Positions 25,089 through 37,050 of a stretch of 64,000 nt of DNA are shown here, piece after piece. Both the position numbers and the translations under genes were made by a program. The notes below the pieces were generated by a model, which was given only the letters and a program-made list of their open reading frames with translations, was not told the DNA's origin and made no database searches. Each line of letters starts with the position of its first letter. Positions within the stretch are counted from its first letter, which is position 1. The stretch comes from Lateolabrax maculatus (Eukaryota > Chordata > Actinopteri > Acropomatiformes > Lateolabracidae), in assembly GCA_031216445.1 (NCBI GenBank), contig CM062219.1, positions 9,337,501 to 9,401,500 on the forward strand, written 5' to 3'.

Positions 25089-25163
25089 TAGGATGAGCCA
25101 CCATATGGCCATGGTGAGGATGGGAAGGACGAAGAAGATGATGAAGATGCAGCCCACCACCAG
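25089..25163 (-). other. Hidden membrane-spanning-like frame after a weak donor
   Basis: Just past the donor of the 427-bp exon, a frame one base off the RGS3 frame encodes PKLVVGCIFIIFFVLPILTM then AIWWLIL, about 25 uncharged residues, with codons ending mostly in C or G. The bases CCAG|GTACC at 25174/25173 could act as an acceptor as well as a donor. An exon ending in AG, such as the PDZ exon at 26140, would join there in this exact frame (AG+G = Arg). The frame then runs to a stop at 24915. It may be chance, because the same bases read as a His/Pro-rich stretch in the exon's own frame. Confidence 0.3.
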
Positions 25164-25173
25164 TTTGGGGTAC

Positions 25174-25600
25174 CTGGCTTCCAGGGTTGATGGGGGCCAG
25201 GATGATGTAGTTGTCCCCATTGGAGGCCTTCACCCTGGTGCCCTTCAGTGTGGCAGTGTGAGGGTGGTGGAGTTGTCGCGGTTTCCCATCCAGCTCCTCG
25301 GCCGACCCTCCCTGGGCCCCCCACCCCATGGTCCCTATGCCACTGCTATTTCCAGCTTCGGAGCCATTGACCAGCAGCCTGCGGGAGGCGGATGCGCGGT
25401 GGTGGGCTGGGAGGGGCGGCACGGCTGGGGGGGTTTTGCTGGTGCCAACATCTGGCACACGCCTGCGAGTAGGGGGTGATGGGGCATCATAGTTTGAGGT
25501 GGAGGGCTTGTAGGAGGGCCGGTGGATGAGGCCCTCGAAATTAGGCTTAGCTGAAGGGCCTGTGCGCCAAACCACCACTGTGATTTCATTGGAGCTGTTT
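25174..25600 (-). CDS. rgs3: RGS3 end of PDZ and Pro/Ser-rich linker exon (427 bp)
   Basis: The largest exon finishes the PDZ with NSSNEITVVVWR and runs into a disordered-looking linker rich in Pro, Ser, Thr, Arg and His, with a poly-proline-like PPAVPPLPAHH. It ends in DNYIILAPINPGSQ, a conserved RGS3 phrase. The acceptor is CATTGTAG. The donor is CCAG|GTACCC, a weak site with little consensus beyond GT. Reading through gives about 41 more residues in this frame (His/Pro-rich) before a stop at 25048. In the next frame the readthrough encodes a very hydrophobic stretch (separate entry). The 142 full codons and both phases fit the neighbours. Confidence 0.95.
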
Positions 25601-27071
25601 CTACAATGAGAAAGAAAAGATAATGATCAACAAAATCTGGAGGAGTGTAAATGCAGACATTTTAATTATTTTATTTGCACATCTATGATATAAGAATACA
25701 ATAAAACCACAATACAGAAAAAAAATCTGTGTATATCTGTCATGTTATTGAAAATTAACTGAATCATAACAGTATATATGGGAGGAACAGATCAAACACT
25801 TAATGTAACTAAGATTTATTGATAAATCACTGATTTCACAACATCAGATTATATAGTAATTCCCACCCCATCTTATTGTAAACTGAATCCTTATTGGTTA
25901 CAGTCAATGTCCATTTAAAATGAATGATCTTTACACCGCAGGTCTTGTTCAGGCAGTCATAAATATCAGAATGGCTCAGACTGGCCTGTAGGTCAATCAT
26001 GATGGCAAGAATGTGTTGGGGGTGCTTTTTTAAAAATGTATCTGAGTTTCAGATAAACATTACAAATCTCTGGTCCTGAGTCCTGAATAAGCCTATGAAA
26101 AGGATTCACCATCATTTTCTTGTGTGTTGGACTCATTACCTGATAGCATAGGCTAAGTCCACACATTTCCACTGCTCCACTGGCTGACCGTTCAGCTGCA
26201 GGAGAGTGTCCAACTGCTGCAGACCCGCCTGATCCGCTGGACCCCCTGCCAGAGTGAAGAGACAGAAAAAGTTCAGATAATCAAACTCTCAGCCATTCAT
26301 GCTATTCAGGGCTATAGCTCCTTTATGTGTTAAGCTTGTTCTTTCAGTATTGGAAGGTGCCGAATGGCCAAATTACTGTGCAGATGAAACAATAAAAACA
26401 TGCTATTAGGAGGCTTGGGAATCCTATTTGCATTCCCTCTCATCTCTCCACAGTGACAGAAATGATGTGATAAGCTCAAGATTCAGCATCTTCTTCAAAG
26501 GCATGGCAGCAGGGTGGACGCCTGCCTACACGGGGACTTGACGCCAAGTTGTGCATTTGACAGACAGGCTCCCTATTAACTGCAACACCCTGCTGACTGC
26601 GTCGATGCTAATGGTAATTCGCCAAGCTACGACCAGTAAAATAAAATGAGATAAATCGCCCACAGTGACATAAAACGTTCATGGTGCACAATATGAGATG
26701 CAAAACTCGATGTGAAACAAAATCAACTTTTATAGTAATATAGGCCCATATTGTTTTTAAATTGGAATACAGGATACTTTATATGTGGTATAACAGTGTT
26801 CAGTCTCAAGCCAATTCCAAATCATAAATATTATTAAAACTAGAAATCTACTTTTCCCAGTCCTCTGAGTGAAGAAATCGCTTATAGCCAGACAGTATTA
26901 CAATCAAATCTACTTTGGTAAAGTAACTCTGTTTATACCTGCTTTTACATTTGTAAATTGCTGGTTGTAAAATGAGAAAGCTCTTCAAGAAATTTAGGTC
27001 CAAAGACAAGAAAGATTTAAATTTAAACAACAACATCTTTTTTGTGCATGCATGTGCATGCAAAAACTTGC
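25601..27071. other. Two rgs3 introns around PDZ exon 2
   Basis: The stretch 25601-26139 is a GT-AG intron and 26246-27071 is the GC-AG intron; the PDZ exon 26140-26245 lies between them. Neither holds anything else that I recognise. Confidence 0.85.
26140..26245 (-). CDS. rgs3: RGS3 PDZ domain, exon 2 (106 bp)
   Basis: The exon continues the PDZ with GPADQAGLQQLDTLLQLNGQ then PVEQWKCVDLAYAI. G-L-x-x-x-D-x-L-L-x-(L/V)-N-G is the standard PDZ strand-turn after the peptide groove, and the W-K-C-V-(D/E)-L-A stretch forms the helix lining the groove in RGS3. The acceptor is CTCTGGCAG and the donor ATCAG|GTAATG. It starts with two bases and ends with AG, which makes Arg either with the A of exon 25600 or, hypothetically, with the G at 25173 (see the hidden membrane segment). 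Confidence 0.96.
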
Positions 27072-27153
27072 CTGGATCAACAGCCTGGACCCTCACAGGG
27101 GAATCTGAGCAGATGGTGAAGCCATACCCATCCTTTCCTCGAAGGATGGTCAC
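27072..27153 (-). CDS. rgs3: RGS3 PDZ domain, exon 1 (82 bp), GC splice donor
   Basis: The exon opens the PDZ domain with VTILRGKDGYGFTICSDSPV then RVQAVDP. GYGF is the carboxylate-binding loop that holds the C-terminus of a ligand. The match to RGS3 (RGKDGFGFTICCDSPVRVQAV) is nearly exact. The acceptor is TTTTGCAG|GTG. The donor is CCAG|GCAAGT, a GC instead of GT: it is the only cut that restores the conserved Gly-Gly-Pro-Ala with the next exon. Both the C2 linker exon (38637) and the short first exon (30174) end in phase 0 and can join here, so this is the common acceptor of at least two isoforms. Confidence 0.96.
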
Positions 27154-29460
27154 CTGCAAAACACACACACACAGTCATTTTGTGATAGGAAGATATGACC
27201 TTTCCTCCCCAGCAACCTGAGGAACCAAAAGAAGCATGCTGGCAAAAAAATCAACTTCCTTCCTATAGGGTGATAAAGTAGATTTGTATTCAGCTTCTAC
27301 TTCCTATTAAAACTGTCTTGACAGCAGTTTCCCGGTGAACCCAATTAGCTGAGTTAGTGAGAAAAACAACTCTGGAAGAAGGATGGTGTACGGTTGGAAT
27401 GCAAAAACACAACAAAGCTAGGGAAATCTCAACAATACAATACATTATTTTAAAATACAACATAAACACACATTTTTCCTCTGCTCAAATACACCAGATT
27501 CATACACACACATACAGACACAGAAACAATGCTGATGGCTCTTTCCCATTGTCTCTCTTTGACCCTGCATCGTCAAACATTCAGTACCTGTGCCCAAAAG
27601 TTTGAGCCAAAGTCAACAAGGTGTCATCCAAAACATCTCACTTTCCATCTCATCTGCTGACAACCAGGGGCCAAAAACACACAGACAACCCCCACCCCTC
27701 TCTCTTTCTGTCTCTACTAGAGGAAAACTACATGTATATGCGGCTAAATTACAGTCTACCCATGAGCAAGATGCAGTGACTTGGAGAAATACGGTGATTA
27801 TTCAGGAGCCTGAAGCTTGTGATGACCCTAAAATGTCGGGTACGATTGCGGTTTCTTATAGTCCACTGATTTTATGTGCCCTGTGTCACGCTGTTTGGGG
27901 CCACAATTCTTTTACCATATTTCGCTACCTTTCATCCCTCAAATTCTCTCTGTTTCAGTCAACATCCAAACTGACACTGCTACAATAATAATTGTCATGC
28001 TATAAAGAAAAGACAGCTTACTTTGTTACCTGCTGTATGACAGAAATTAGGACTGTCATCTATGTTTGTGCGCATGAACCCTCTTTGATGTGTCTGAAAC
28101 ATGTTTAACCGTGTCATGAGATAAAGTCGATGTGATGTTGTCTTTATAATTCTTGTTGCTCAGAGCATTACAGGTCATTACATACAAACGCTGACCGTAG
28201 GAGCACCCATATACTGTATAATTAGAAAGGATACACACTATGTCAAGGCAACCTTTAAAAGATTGACCTTCTTCCTCTGAGGCTGAATAAGCACTAACAT
28301 ACACACGAGTGCACATGACTGCTTATCTTCATTCATGACTGTGGCAAAAAGTACCGACGGTGTTATAATTGCAAAAATTGTTGCCCCTGCACTGTGTGTA
28401 TATTTTTGTATGAAGACAGACAGATATAAACGAATTATCTACCAGTCGGGCTACGTGATACAAATGGAGAAAAAGCAGGCAAAAATAGAGAACGAGACAA
28501 TGAAACAGAGAAACTGAAGTCTGTAGGTGGAGAGAGATGAAAAGATGATAAACAGGGATGGAGCAGATCAAAGATAGATTAAATAGTGGAGAGAGACGGC
28601 TTTGAAAAAGTGACAGACAGGGCAGATGACAAAGACAAATAGAGGAACAGATGGTATGAAAACAAAACATTTCACTGGAATTAAGGAAGACAACAAACAG
28701 TCATAGATCAATTTTGAGAGACATCTATTCATCTATCTATCTGTGTCTTTTTATCAAAAGCAGTTTCAGACATTGTGTCCTTTTTAAGGAAACTCTCAGA
28801 GCTCCCTAATTTGGACGGATTCATCTCCAGAGCCTTTACAACGTTAATTCAATTTGTAAGCATAGTTGAGTCCAACCACTTGGACTCCTCTGCTCTGTCT
28901 GAGAGAAGCAGTAACATGCCGCTTTTCCACTTCTAAATAAAAGCAGAGGGATTATTTTCAAACTATACAGAAAACAGGAGACTAACATGGGAACAATGCA
29001 AAAAAACAGTATGAATGTTCTTTTAAGTGTGTATATTTTTCTGTGCATTAATCACTAGACATATTACTGAAAATGAATGGGAAAAGTTCCCTGCATGCAT
29101 TTAATATTCAAAATGTATGAGCAGAGACTTATTGATGAATTAATAATACAATTGGCCCATGTGGGTACTGTATGTGTCCATGTATGTGTGACAAAGCTTT
29201 TCCCTTTTTACATTCATGCCTCACTGCTCCACCATCCTCTGACATGACAGCGTGAAGCTAGGAATAGAAATCCTGCCAACCTCCATCCGACTATTACAGT
29301 GCATGTCTTGTCTGCTTTACAACAGTACAGCAGAGGTAACATGCCGGCAGGTCTACTAAATAAAATCTACCAACCACACACATAATACGCGTATGTCAGA
29401 TGACCTACATTACATAGGTCAGACGGTGATGTCTGGGTGAAAATGTTTAGAGAGTAGGAC

Positions 29461-29540
29461 AGCACACCACCCACCCACCCACCCACACACCCACACACCC
29501 ACACACACACCCACACACCGACACACACACACACACACAA
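29461..29540 (+). repeat. CCCA/CACA compound simple repeat
   Basis: Alternating CCCA and CACA units; the minus-strand frame across it is Val/Cys/Gly/Trp-rich and spurious. Confidence 0.95.
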
Positions 29541-30173
29541 TTTAACTATCATGTTGTATGTTTGTCAAGTAAGCCCAGTCATACAAATATACTGAAGCTG
29601 TTTTTTTTACTGTCTTCAAAACATACATATATATTTTTATATTCTGTTTCATCCCATTCAGACGTGCACAAATCGGCTTATGTGAGGACAGTGGCATCAG
29701 TTCATATCATAGCAAATCCACTTCCGCTACCTTTGCCTCACTTTGTGAAGGATAAATAATGTAGAGGAAAGAAAGCTCGTTCTGTCCTTTCAAGAAACAC
29801 ACATCCCTTAAAGCTCCTATACACAGCCAATTATTCCTTCCCGGATTTGTTGAACATGCAGCTGAAGGTGCATTTTCTTCTGTACAGTAATTGCTAAATA
29901 TCAGGATCGAATAGTGTGTAAATAGAGATATCACCACGTCGGTTTGTTATGTACTGCTTTTGTTTCAGACAGTTGGACAGCTAACTACATTGTTGAAACC
30001 TTATAAATTATGGAATCTAATTTATTTTTTGCAAATTAATTATGAAAGCACTGATCAGAGAATTTAACTGTCAAACTTCTCTTTCATTGTCCCAGTCTCT
30101 CACTCCCAATCTCAGACCGATACTGTACAACCCCTGACCCTCCCTCTCCATACTCTCTATAACTCTAACACAC

Positions 30174-30227
30174 CTGAGGCAGCCTACAGCCGATGCAGAG
30201 GTGACACAGCCCGTGGATAGTGTGCAT
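30174..30227 (-). CDS. rgs3: Alternative first coding exon of the PDZ form of RGS3
   Basis: Minus-strand MHTIHGLCHLCIGCRLPQ ends exactly at a GTGTGT donor in phase 0, so it can splice straight onto the PDZ exon at 27153. It resembles the short N-terminus of mammalian PDZ-RGS3 (a Met-x-x-x-x-GLC-x-x-C pattern), which replaces the C2 region. The start at 30227 is chosen by that resemblance and has G at -3. The same frame stays open upstream to another ATG at 30431, which would add 68 residues rich in Ser, Arg and Gly. With this start the window encodes 427 residues of the isoform. In mouse, PDZ-RGS3 binds the ephrin-B tail through its PDZ domain; here that is inferred from the family. Confidence 0.8.
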
Positions 30228-31540
30228 CACACTTCCACCTACTCCTCTTCCTCCTCCTGATTCTCCAGCATTCAAGTCTGCAGCCAGCACACACACACTG
30301 CGACGGTGACTTTCCACCTGGCTGGCCGCTCTGCAGCCCGAGTATCTCCACAGCTTTCTTTGCGCGGCTGAGTGTGTGCTCCTGGGGCTGTGCTCCGGTG
30401 GCTGGGTGGACTTAAGTGTGTTGTGAATCATCTCAACAGTGACAACTGCCCAAAGAGCGGCTGGGGTGGCTTTGGTCTTGCGGTGTTCAAAATGTCAGAT
30501 TTCGAGGTGACAGTCCAGTTGATGCAGCTCTAGATAATGTTGTGTCTCTCCTTGCTGGAAAACAGACAGGACTCTGTCGCGTATAACAAGAAATGTGTGT
30601 TTTTCAGCCAAACTGGCCTTCGCACTGCATCAGCTTCCCCAAATTAGTCTAGATTCAATTTTCTTGGTATCAAGTCCTTCCTGCAAAACTGGCGTCACTC
30701 TGCCACTGACCTCCAACTGCACTGTTATTCATTTGAGGTTTGTTAGTAATAACCCCGGTCATCAATGCACATTCCTGTGTGCAGGTTTTTATGAGTCATT
30801 TCATCCACGGCTTCATGTCTTCATCCTGGCTCTTTCAAAACTTGAGTTCAATCTTCTTTTCCTCTTTCCTTGAACTTTTCTTTGCCCTCTTCTCTTCTTG
30901 CATTTGTCCTACTCCATAACACACCGTCCAGCTTCTTGCTCCGTGGCCTGAACAGCAGCAGTTGCAGTAGCTCCTGAGATCAGCTGTGTGAGAGTGTGTG
31001 GCGGCGTCATGCAGGCGAGACTGGCGCTGGCTCGGCCTGCTCAGGCCACACTGTAGCTCCTGGCAGGGGTGCTCATGGGAACTCTTCAACAGCAGAAGAA
31101 TAGGAGGAAGTGCCTCCCACCGCCATCCCCCTCCACACACATACACACACATGCACTTACGCATACCTCGCCACCCCACAGCCAGGACAGCTTTGTGTGT
31201 CTGCCCCCGATAAGGCCAGTTTGCTTCCTGAGTCCACACTATGAGGCTGTGAGAGGTGCTATAGCTCTCAGTCATTTGCAAATATACACTGTAGTGACTA
31301 ATAGGGGTGGCACAAGTGAGACTTGTATGCATAAGAGGGAGAAAAGCCAGAATGTTTAATAGGAGTGGTTGGGTAGGTCTAAGTTTGCAAACTTATAACA
31401 GTGGACTTAAACTCCAGACTGTACTTGCACTGTTAACGGAAATGTTTCTAATTGCTTATGACTTTTGGGTTTAACAACGTTTAATGACCACATTTCCTAA
31501 CAAAAGAGAATGACAGCAGTATTGTTTGGCACATACTTAA

Positions 31541-31589
31541 CTCTCTCTCGCTCTCTCTCTCTCACTCTCACACACACACACACACACAC
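31541..31589 (+). repeat. Compound CT/CA simple repeat
   Basis: CT units passing into CA units, a compound pair of tracts. Confidence 0.93.
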
Positions 31590-32389
31590 CTCAGTAAGAC
31601 TTCACACCTCATCACAACGTTTTCCACCTTAGCTCTCGTACTCCCCAATCTCCGTCCAGACATTATGCTTGTTTGTTATGTTTTGAACTTCCATATTTCC
31701 TCTGCTTTTCCTTTCAGCTGCCCCCCCTCACCCCCAACCACACGGTACGGAAATTCACAGGCCTGCGACCTATGACAATCTCCCCTACTCTTCCAGTTAT
31801 CCAAACATTACTTTTATTTTTGTTTTCAATATCCGTATGCCTGGGAAAGAGGTGGTAATGTGTAAAAAAAAAGAAAAAGCAGCAACAAACACCTCAGCAG
31901 CAGTGAAAAAAAAAAGCCTGTTAAATTACGGCTAAAACAGTGGCCAATCTAACCCCCAAACAACCCCATTAATTCCCGGCTTGCCTCTTTTCCTTTTTAT
32001 CGTTTGGATGTCTGGCTCATGCAATGAAACACGGACAGAGAAGTGACGGAGAAAGAGAGGGGTGAAAGAGGAGCAATGCTGCACTAGTCTCTACAATGCT
32101 AATAAAGTGGCAGAAAAGGCCGTTGTCTTAAGATCCCTTCATGCCAGTAGTAATGGCAGCTTTTCCCTGTTTGCCTTTTCAAAAGGGCGAGGGTTACCCG
32201 TCAAGCACACAAAAAACACTTTCTCTCTCTTTCATGCTGCGCTGTTCACCTCTAAATAGGCAGAAGGACGGATTAGAGGGAGAGAAGAAAGGGAGAGAAG
32301 AAAGCATGTCTTAGGGAGAGGAGTGAAAGAAGAGTTTGAAAAGCTTGTCTGGGAGCCAGACGAGGCCAATCTGGTGTTTAGTAGTGTGG

Positions 32390-32475
32390 GATCTCTCTCT
32401 CTCTCCATCGCTCCCCCTCTGTCTCACTCCCCCTCTGTCTCTCTCTATCTCTCTCTCTCTCTCTCTCTCTCCCTC
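32390..32475 (+). repeat. CT-rich simple repeat
   Basis: Mostly CT units with short C-rich breaks; the minus strand reads as an Arg/Glu repeat that is not a protein. Confidence 0.95.
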
Positions 32476-35400
32476 TTTCTGACCTGAATACACAGCTATG
32501 AAAGGAGGAGGCGTCTTTCAAACCAGTTTCAAGCCGAGATGGGTCTAAGACCAAGTTCAGGGTCACAGCTCAAGAGTGCTTAAAATCCACTATCCAGCAT
32601 ATGGATTCATAACTACAGTACAGTTACAACATTTTGAATGTGATACTGCGCATAATATGGGACAGTGAGATGACTACAAACCTAACAGAGCAGCCCCATT
32701 ACTTCAACCTTAGACTACTTAGGCTAGACTTTGACAAATTCTGATGAAGTTTAGTGCTTCATAAGTCAAGTCGAATCAGTTAAACTTTGAAATGTACAGG
32801 TTAGTCAAAATAAAATGCGATGTTTTTAAGCTATGATGCGAATGCCAGCATGCTCACATGTTTACAAAGATAATGTTAACATATTTTGCTTGAGGGTCTT
32901 GATCAAGGACACAACATGTAAACAGGTGGTAGGGATGGCACCCACTAAGATTAATGGGCAACTCAACCTCCCACCTGAGCAACAGCCGTCTGTACAATGT
33001 GATAAACACACCTATGGTTATGTCCATGCCAACTGTATGTGGTTTGAGCTGTAACTTTTTTCAAATTAACAGCTAGGGTCAAGAATAAGCAGTCGTACAT
33101 CCAGGATCTAGCAGAGAACATACAATGGTCTGGAGCAGCCGAGGCCCTGGGCCTAAAATACTCACAAAGGGATATGTTCTGGCAATAAAACTAACCATTC
33201 TTCGTTTATTCTGAATCGGCGGCCAGAAAAATCTAACCTCTCTGTCCTCCTTTCAGCTCACCTCATCCTTCCTTCCCATCTTTCTCGTCGGACAGAAGTG
33301 TCAGACCCATTTTCACAGAGATGGTTGGGGAGCTAATGCTAGCTGACAGGCAAAGTGATGAAGGGGGACACGTTGTCTGGGGCGCAACTATTGTGTTTAT
33401 TCATGAACTCTCTGCTCCCTGCCAATGACATGAGCAGCGTTTTTTTTTTTTGCCTGTAAACATAATTGGTAAATGCTGAGGTGGCAACTGAGGAGCTGAA
33501 TTCTTGTTATGCTGCATGTCAAGTCTTTAATCTCTGGTTCGGGTGATCATTGTTATGAAGTGAAAAAGCAATCATTTTCTCATACTCGCATTTGGGAGAT
33601 ACTTAAACATTTTATGAAGCTTTCTCACAGGCCTGCCTATTTGTGTTTAGTCTAACTTTGACAGGTATAGGGAACTTGTGAACTGTAAATCAAGACTACA
33701 CCTTTAATTCCTAGCAGGCCTTTAATTCTGTCAAAAAGGCCTTGCACTAGAGTCTTTTTAAGAGTTTTTCTAAATATCACACTGATTATAAGCTGCAGTA
33801 TATCATTTCATATCATTTGCTGCCTACATCAGTTTAAAAAGCAAACCATGAGAACACCAGATTTTTTTGGATAATTTGAAAAGACTTCCAGCTCACAGTG
33901 AGTCAGAAGAGGCAAAGTGACAGAACTTCATTGGTGTGACCTTTTAAAGCATTTTATTCTCCCACACTTGTGGTAATTATCTAAATACATACAAGAACAA
34001 TAATTTTAAGTGAAAATGCCAGGGGAAAGTTGTAAAAGTATAGTCAGTGGATAGGAAATGTTCTTGAAATAGCCTTGTGGTTTTCTGAGGGACATTCCTT
34101 TGTGGATATCAAGTATTATCTTCACCAACATCTGAAGTGTCCAAAGCCTTAAATGAGCTCTGTGTAAATCACTGAAATTATTCATGTGTAAGGCCATCAT
34201 CAAACACTGAAAAATGTTTGAGTAGGTAAAGAGTGGATCGGTAATGATACCACAGAGCTCTTTGTGTAGTCGGGGTGATGGCCAGGGGGTGACAGAGGGA
34301 GAAAAGAGAGGAAAAAGAGAGGAGGAGAAGGAGGAGGAGGAGGCCACAACACTGAAGGAGGAAATACGCAGCGGTCTGGAAGGGAGCAAGGACAAGGCAA
34401 CAGAAAATGGGTAAAGAAAAGAAGAGAAAGTCTAAAAGGTTTTCCATTCTCCACTAATTTAGTCTGTGAATGTGCTTTCCCCCTCCCTTAACTCTCCCCT
34501 GAGACTGTCCCACACAAACTGCACAATTATCTGTTACTCTGATTCACCCGGAGATAAAGAGGAAGAGAGAGAACAAGAGGGAGGGGAGAGGAAGGAGAGA
34601 GAGGCAAGGAGCATTCACAAATACGGATGTAAAACATTTCTATTTTGACGCAGCACCACATCATTACTGCCAAAAGGCTGCTCATACTCTTGACATATTG
34701 GATGCAGGATTGTTATTCTGCTAGCAATGTAAGCAATGTATTGATTCTACAGAAATTAAACATTTTGCACAGGGTCAAATGCATCAGCCCTACTTTCTGA
34801 GATAAGTAAGCCCTAACTTGTGTTTCTGTGTGTACGACCTGCATTATGTGTAGAAAGAGGAACAGTGTGTGAAAGGTGGAAGTAAAGTGATCTCCCCTGT
34901 CTAATCCTGTACAGTCAAGCTTCTTAGCTACCCTCATTCCATAGGATCACTGCTTTCTACAGCTTTTCACATCCTGGAGTGTTTCAAAAGCAACACGGAT
35001 ATGTTTCACTGACATACTGATCTGTCGAATACACCCAACTGTCAGTTACTCCAGGAGTCTAAGTCATACTGATCGTTTTTTAATGAAATTACAACAACAC
35101 ACATCACAAGAATTGACGTTTTTTTACCAACCATGTACTATGGTACTATCAAATAGAAGATCAACTTAAAACTACTAAAAGTTCTATAAATTTGAATGGT
35201 TTGGTAATTCTAAAGTAGGTAATATTGTTAGTTATAATTTTGATTGGATAAACAGTTCTTAATCATGTAACACTCATAGAAGCTCCACTGCATGGGCAAG
35301 CCTGAAATTACACTTATATACAACTAGACAATTTGTTGTATGTTTTCTATTAACATAATGAGGAAATGTTGATAATGAATGTATGTGGCTTGTCACAGAA

Positions 35401-35710
35401 GGTTGATACTGAATGTATCAGTCAAATGTTAGTTTGTTTTCTGTCGACATATCAGTTCTTGCTAAAGAATGTCCTCCAACTACAGCACTATTAAACTGTT
35501 CTAACCTTAACCAAAGTGCTTTTGTTGCGTAACCCTAACCACAGTCACTCGAAAAAACCTGTGAACATAATCCAGCTAGCGATTACGTGTTTATACAACC
35601 TGTCATTACTAACGAATTAGTACTATATAAGTGTAACTTCAGTTCCAGCACTGCTGGAAAGAATTGTGAATTAGAAAACAAGGACACCACAAGAGAAGAG
35701 CACTATCAAT

Positions 35711-35765
35711 ACTACAATACAATACAATACAATACTATACTATACAATACAATACAATGCAATAC
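35711..35765 (+). repeat. AATAC pentanucleotide array
   Basis: About ten AATAC-type units with some TATAC and AATGC variants. Confidence 0.95.
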
Positions 35766-36977
35766 ACTAAGTACATGTGATGTCCTGTCAGTTGGCAGTT
35801 CATAGGTAGGACTGCCCCTGCTTCTGCACCATCACCAGTTGTCAAAACAACCCATTAACATGCCCAAGCACAGTGATTGGGAATTTTGCAGCCTATCAAA
35901 TTCAACTCACTCCAACAGCACAACAAACTGTTGTGAAACAGATTACACTACTGACAAAACAGATTTGTGTCCTGTAAGCAGTTGGTGTGATTGGAAGTTG
36001 AAGGTTCAGGGAGTGTGAATGTGAATTGTTTCTTGTTTGTGGCGAGCACATTTGGAGCAGACTGGGGCATTTGTCTTACAGCAGACGGACAGGCCATGTG
36101 TAGTTGTGGTTTCACAAAGTCTCTGGGCTTATGGTGTGTCAGTAAGTTTTATTAGGCTACTGCTTACACTGAAGTGCTGTGCTTTTTTCTGACAATAAGC
36201 CATAGAAACATCAGCTGAAAGTGTGTGGTTGGATCGAAAGCTGTTTACCCTCCTGTCTTCTTTTCACACATTCATGTAGCCTCTTCCATGAACTACAGCC
36301 CTTTATTTAAGTACCATCTATAACAAGTACATGGCGTTACAGACAAGTGATGCTAAGTGTTGGTAAATTATTATCCATGTTATTGTGTGGATAAAGCAGC
36401 CAGAGTCAATTTTCCATTCAAGTCACTCTGGAAATTTGCCAACTCAAGACCCAGAAAGATTGGTAAATCTTCCCCCACAGCTGTTGTTGGTAGTGTGAAC
36501 AAAAGCATGCAGAAAGATGCAGCCTTCATACCCAACAAGGAAATCCTATGTCCGGTGTGACTCTGGCATAAGGGTCAAATGACTCAGGGAATAAAGACAG
36601 AGGCACTTCTCTGCCAGCAGTAATATGTGAGTATCTATGTGTGTCTCTGTATGACATTAAGAATGTTGTGATAGTGCCACTTTGCACTTAAGCAAGTACA
36701 CCACTTCCAAAATCATATTAATAAGAAAAGAAGATAATGTTAAGTATTTAAATGTTGATTTCTTCAGATAATCAAAAGAAATCTTAATTCTAATCCAGTG
36801 GCCAAAGTACAGCTAACAATTGAATTCTCTTTAACACTGGGAAGATAGGACAAATAAATGTTTTTTTTCTTATTTCCATCGAGGTTTAAAAACACATCTC
36901 TGTTTTCTGTCAAAAATCATTTACAGTAAAAGTGACTTTTAAATGTATTGTTCACAAATGTATTGTTGAGAGGGAAA

Positions 36978-37050
36978 AAAGGCTTTAGACATGTATCAGA
37001 AAGGCTTTAGACATGTATCAGAAAGGCTTTAGACATGTATCAGAAAGGCT
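36978..37050 (+). repeat. 22-bp tandem repeat, 3.3 copies
   Basis: Three exact head-to-tail copies of a 22-base unit (AAAGGCTTTAGACATGTATC then AG) at 36978-36999, 37000-37021 and 37022-37043, plus seven bases of a fourth. The identity implies a recent duplication. Confidence 0.97.

Larger units (their letters stand above)
23058..25173. other. rgs3 intron
   Basis: Intron following the 427-bp exon, starting at the weak GTACCC donor. It includes the hidden hydrophobic frame at 25089-25163 and a (CA)n tract at 24091-24135. A reading frame at 23510-23854 has no family resemblance. Confidence 0.8.

Noticed and set aside
30835..31332. 165-codon minus-strand open frame near the PDZ-form first exon
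   Set aside because: Composition is driven by CA and CT repeats (runs of Cys/Val, Ser/His, Lys/Glu). It has no domain and no phase-compatible donor that I could defend.
34006..34454. Several minus-strand Leu/Ser/Pro-rich frames
   Set aside because: They are readings of a purine-rich run in all three frames and resemble no protein.
36978..37050. Short direct repeats resembling a CRISPR array
   Set aside because: The units are contiguous with no spacers, in an obvious vertebrate intron.
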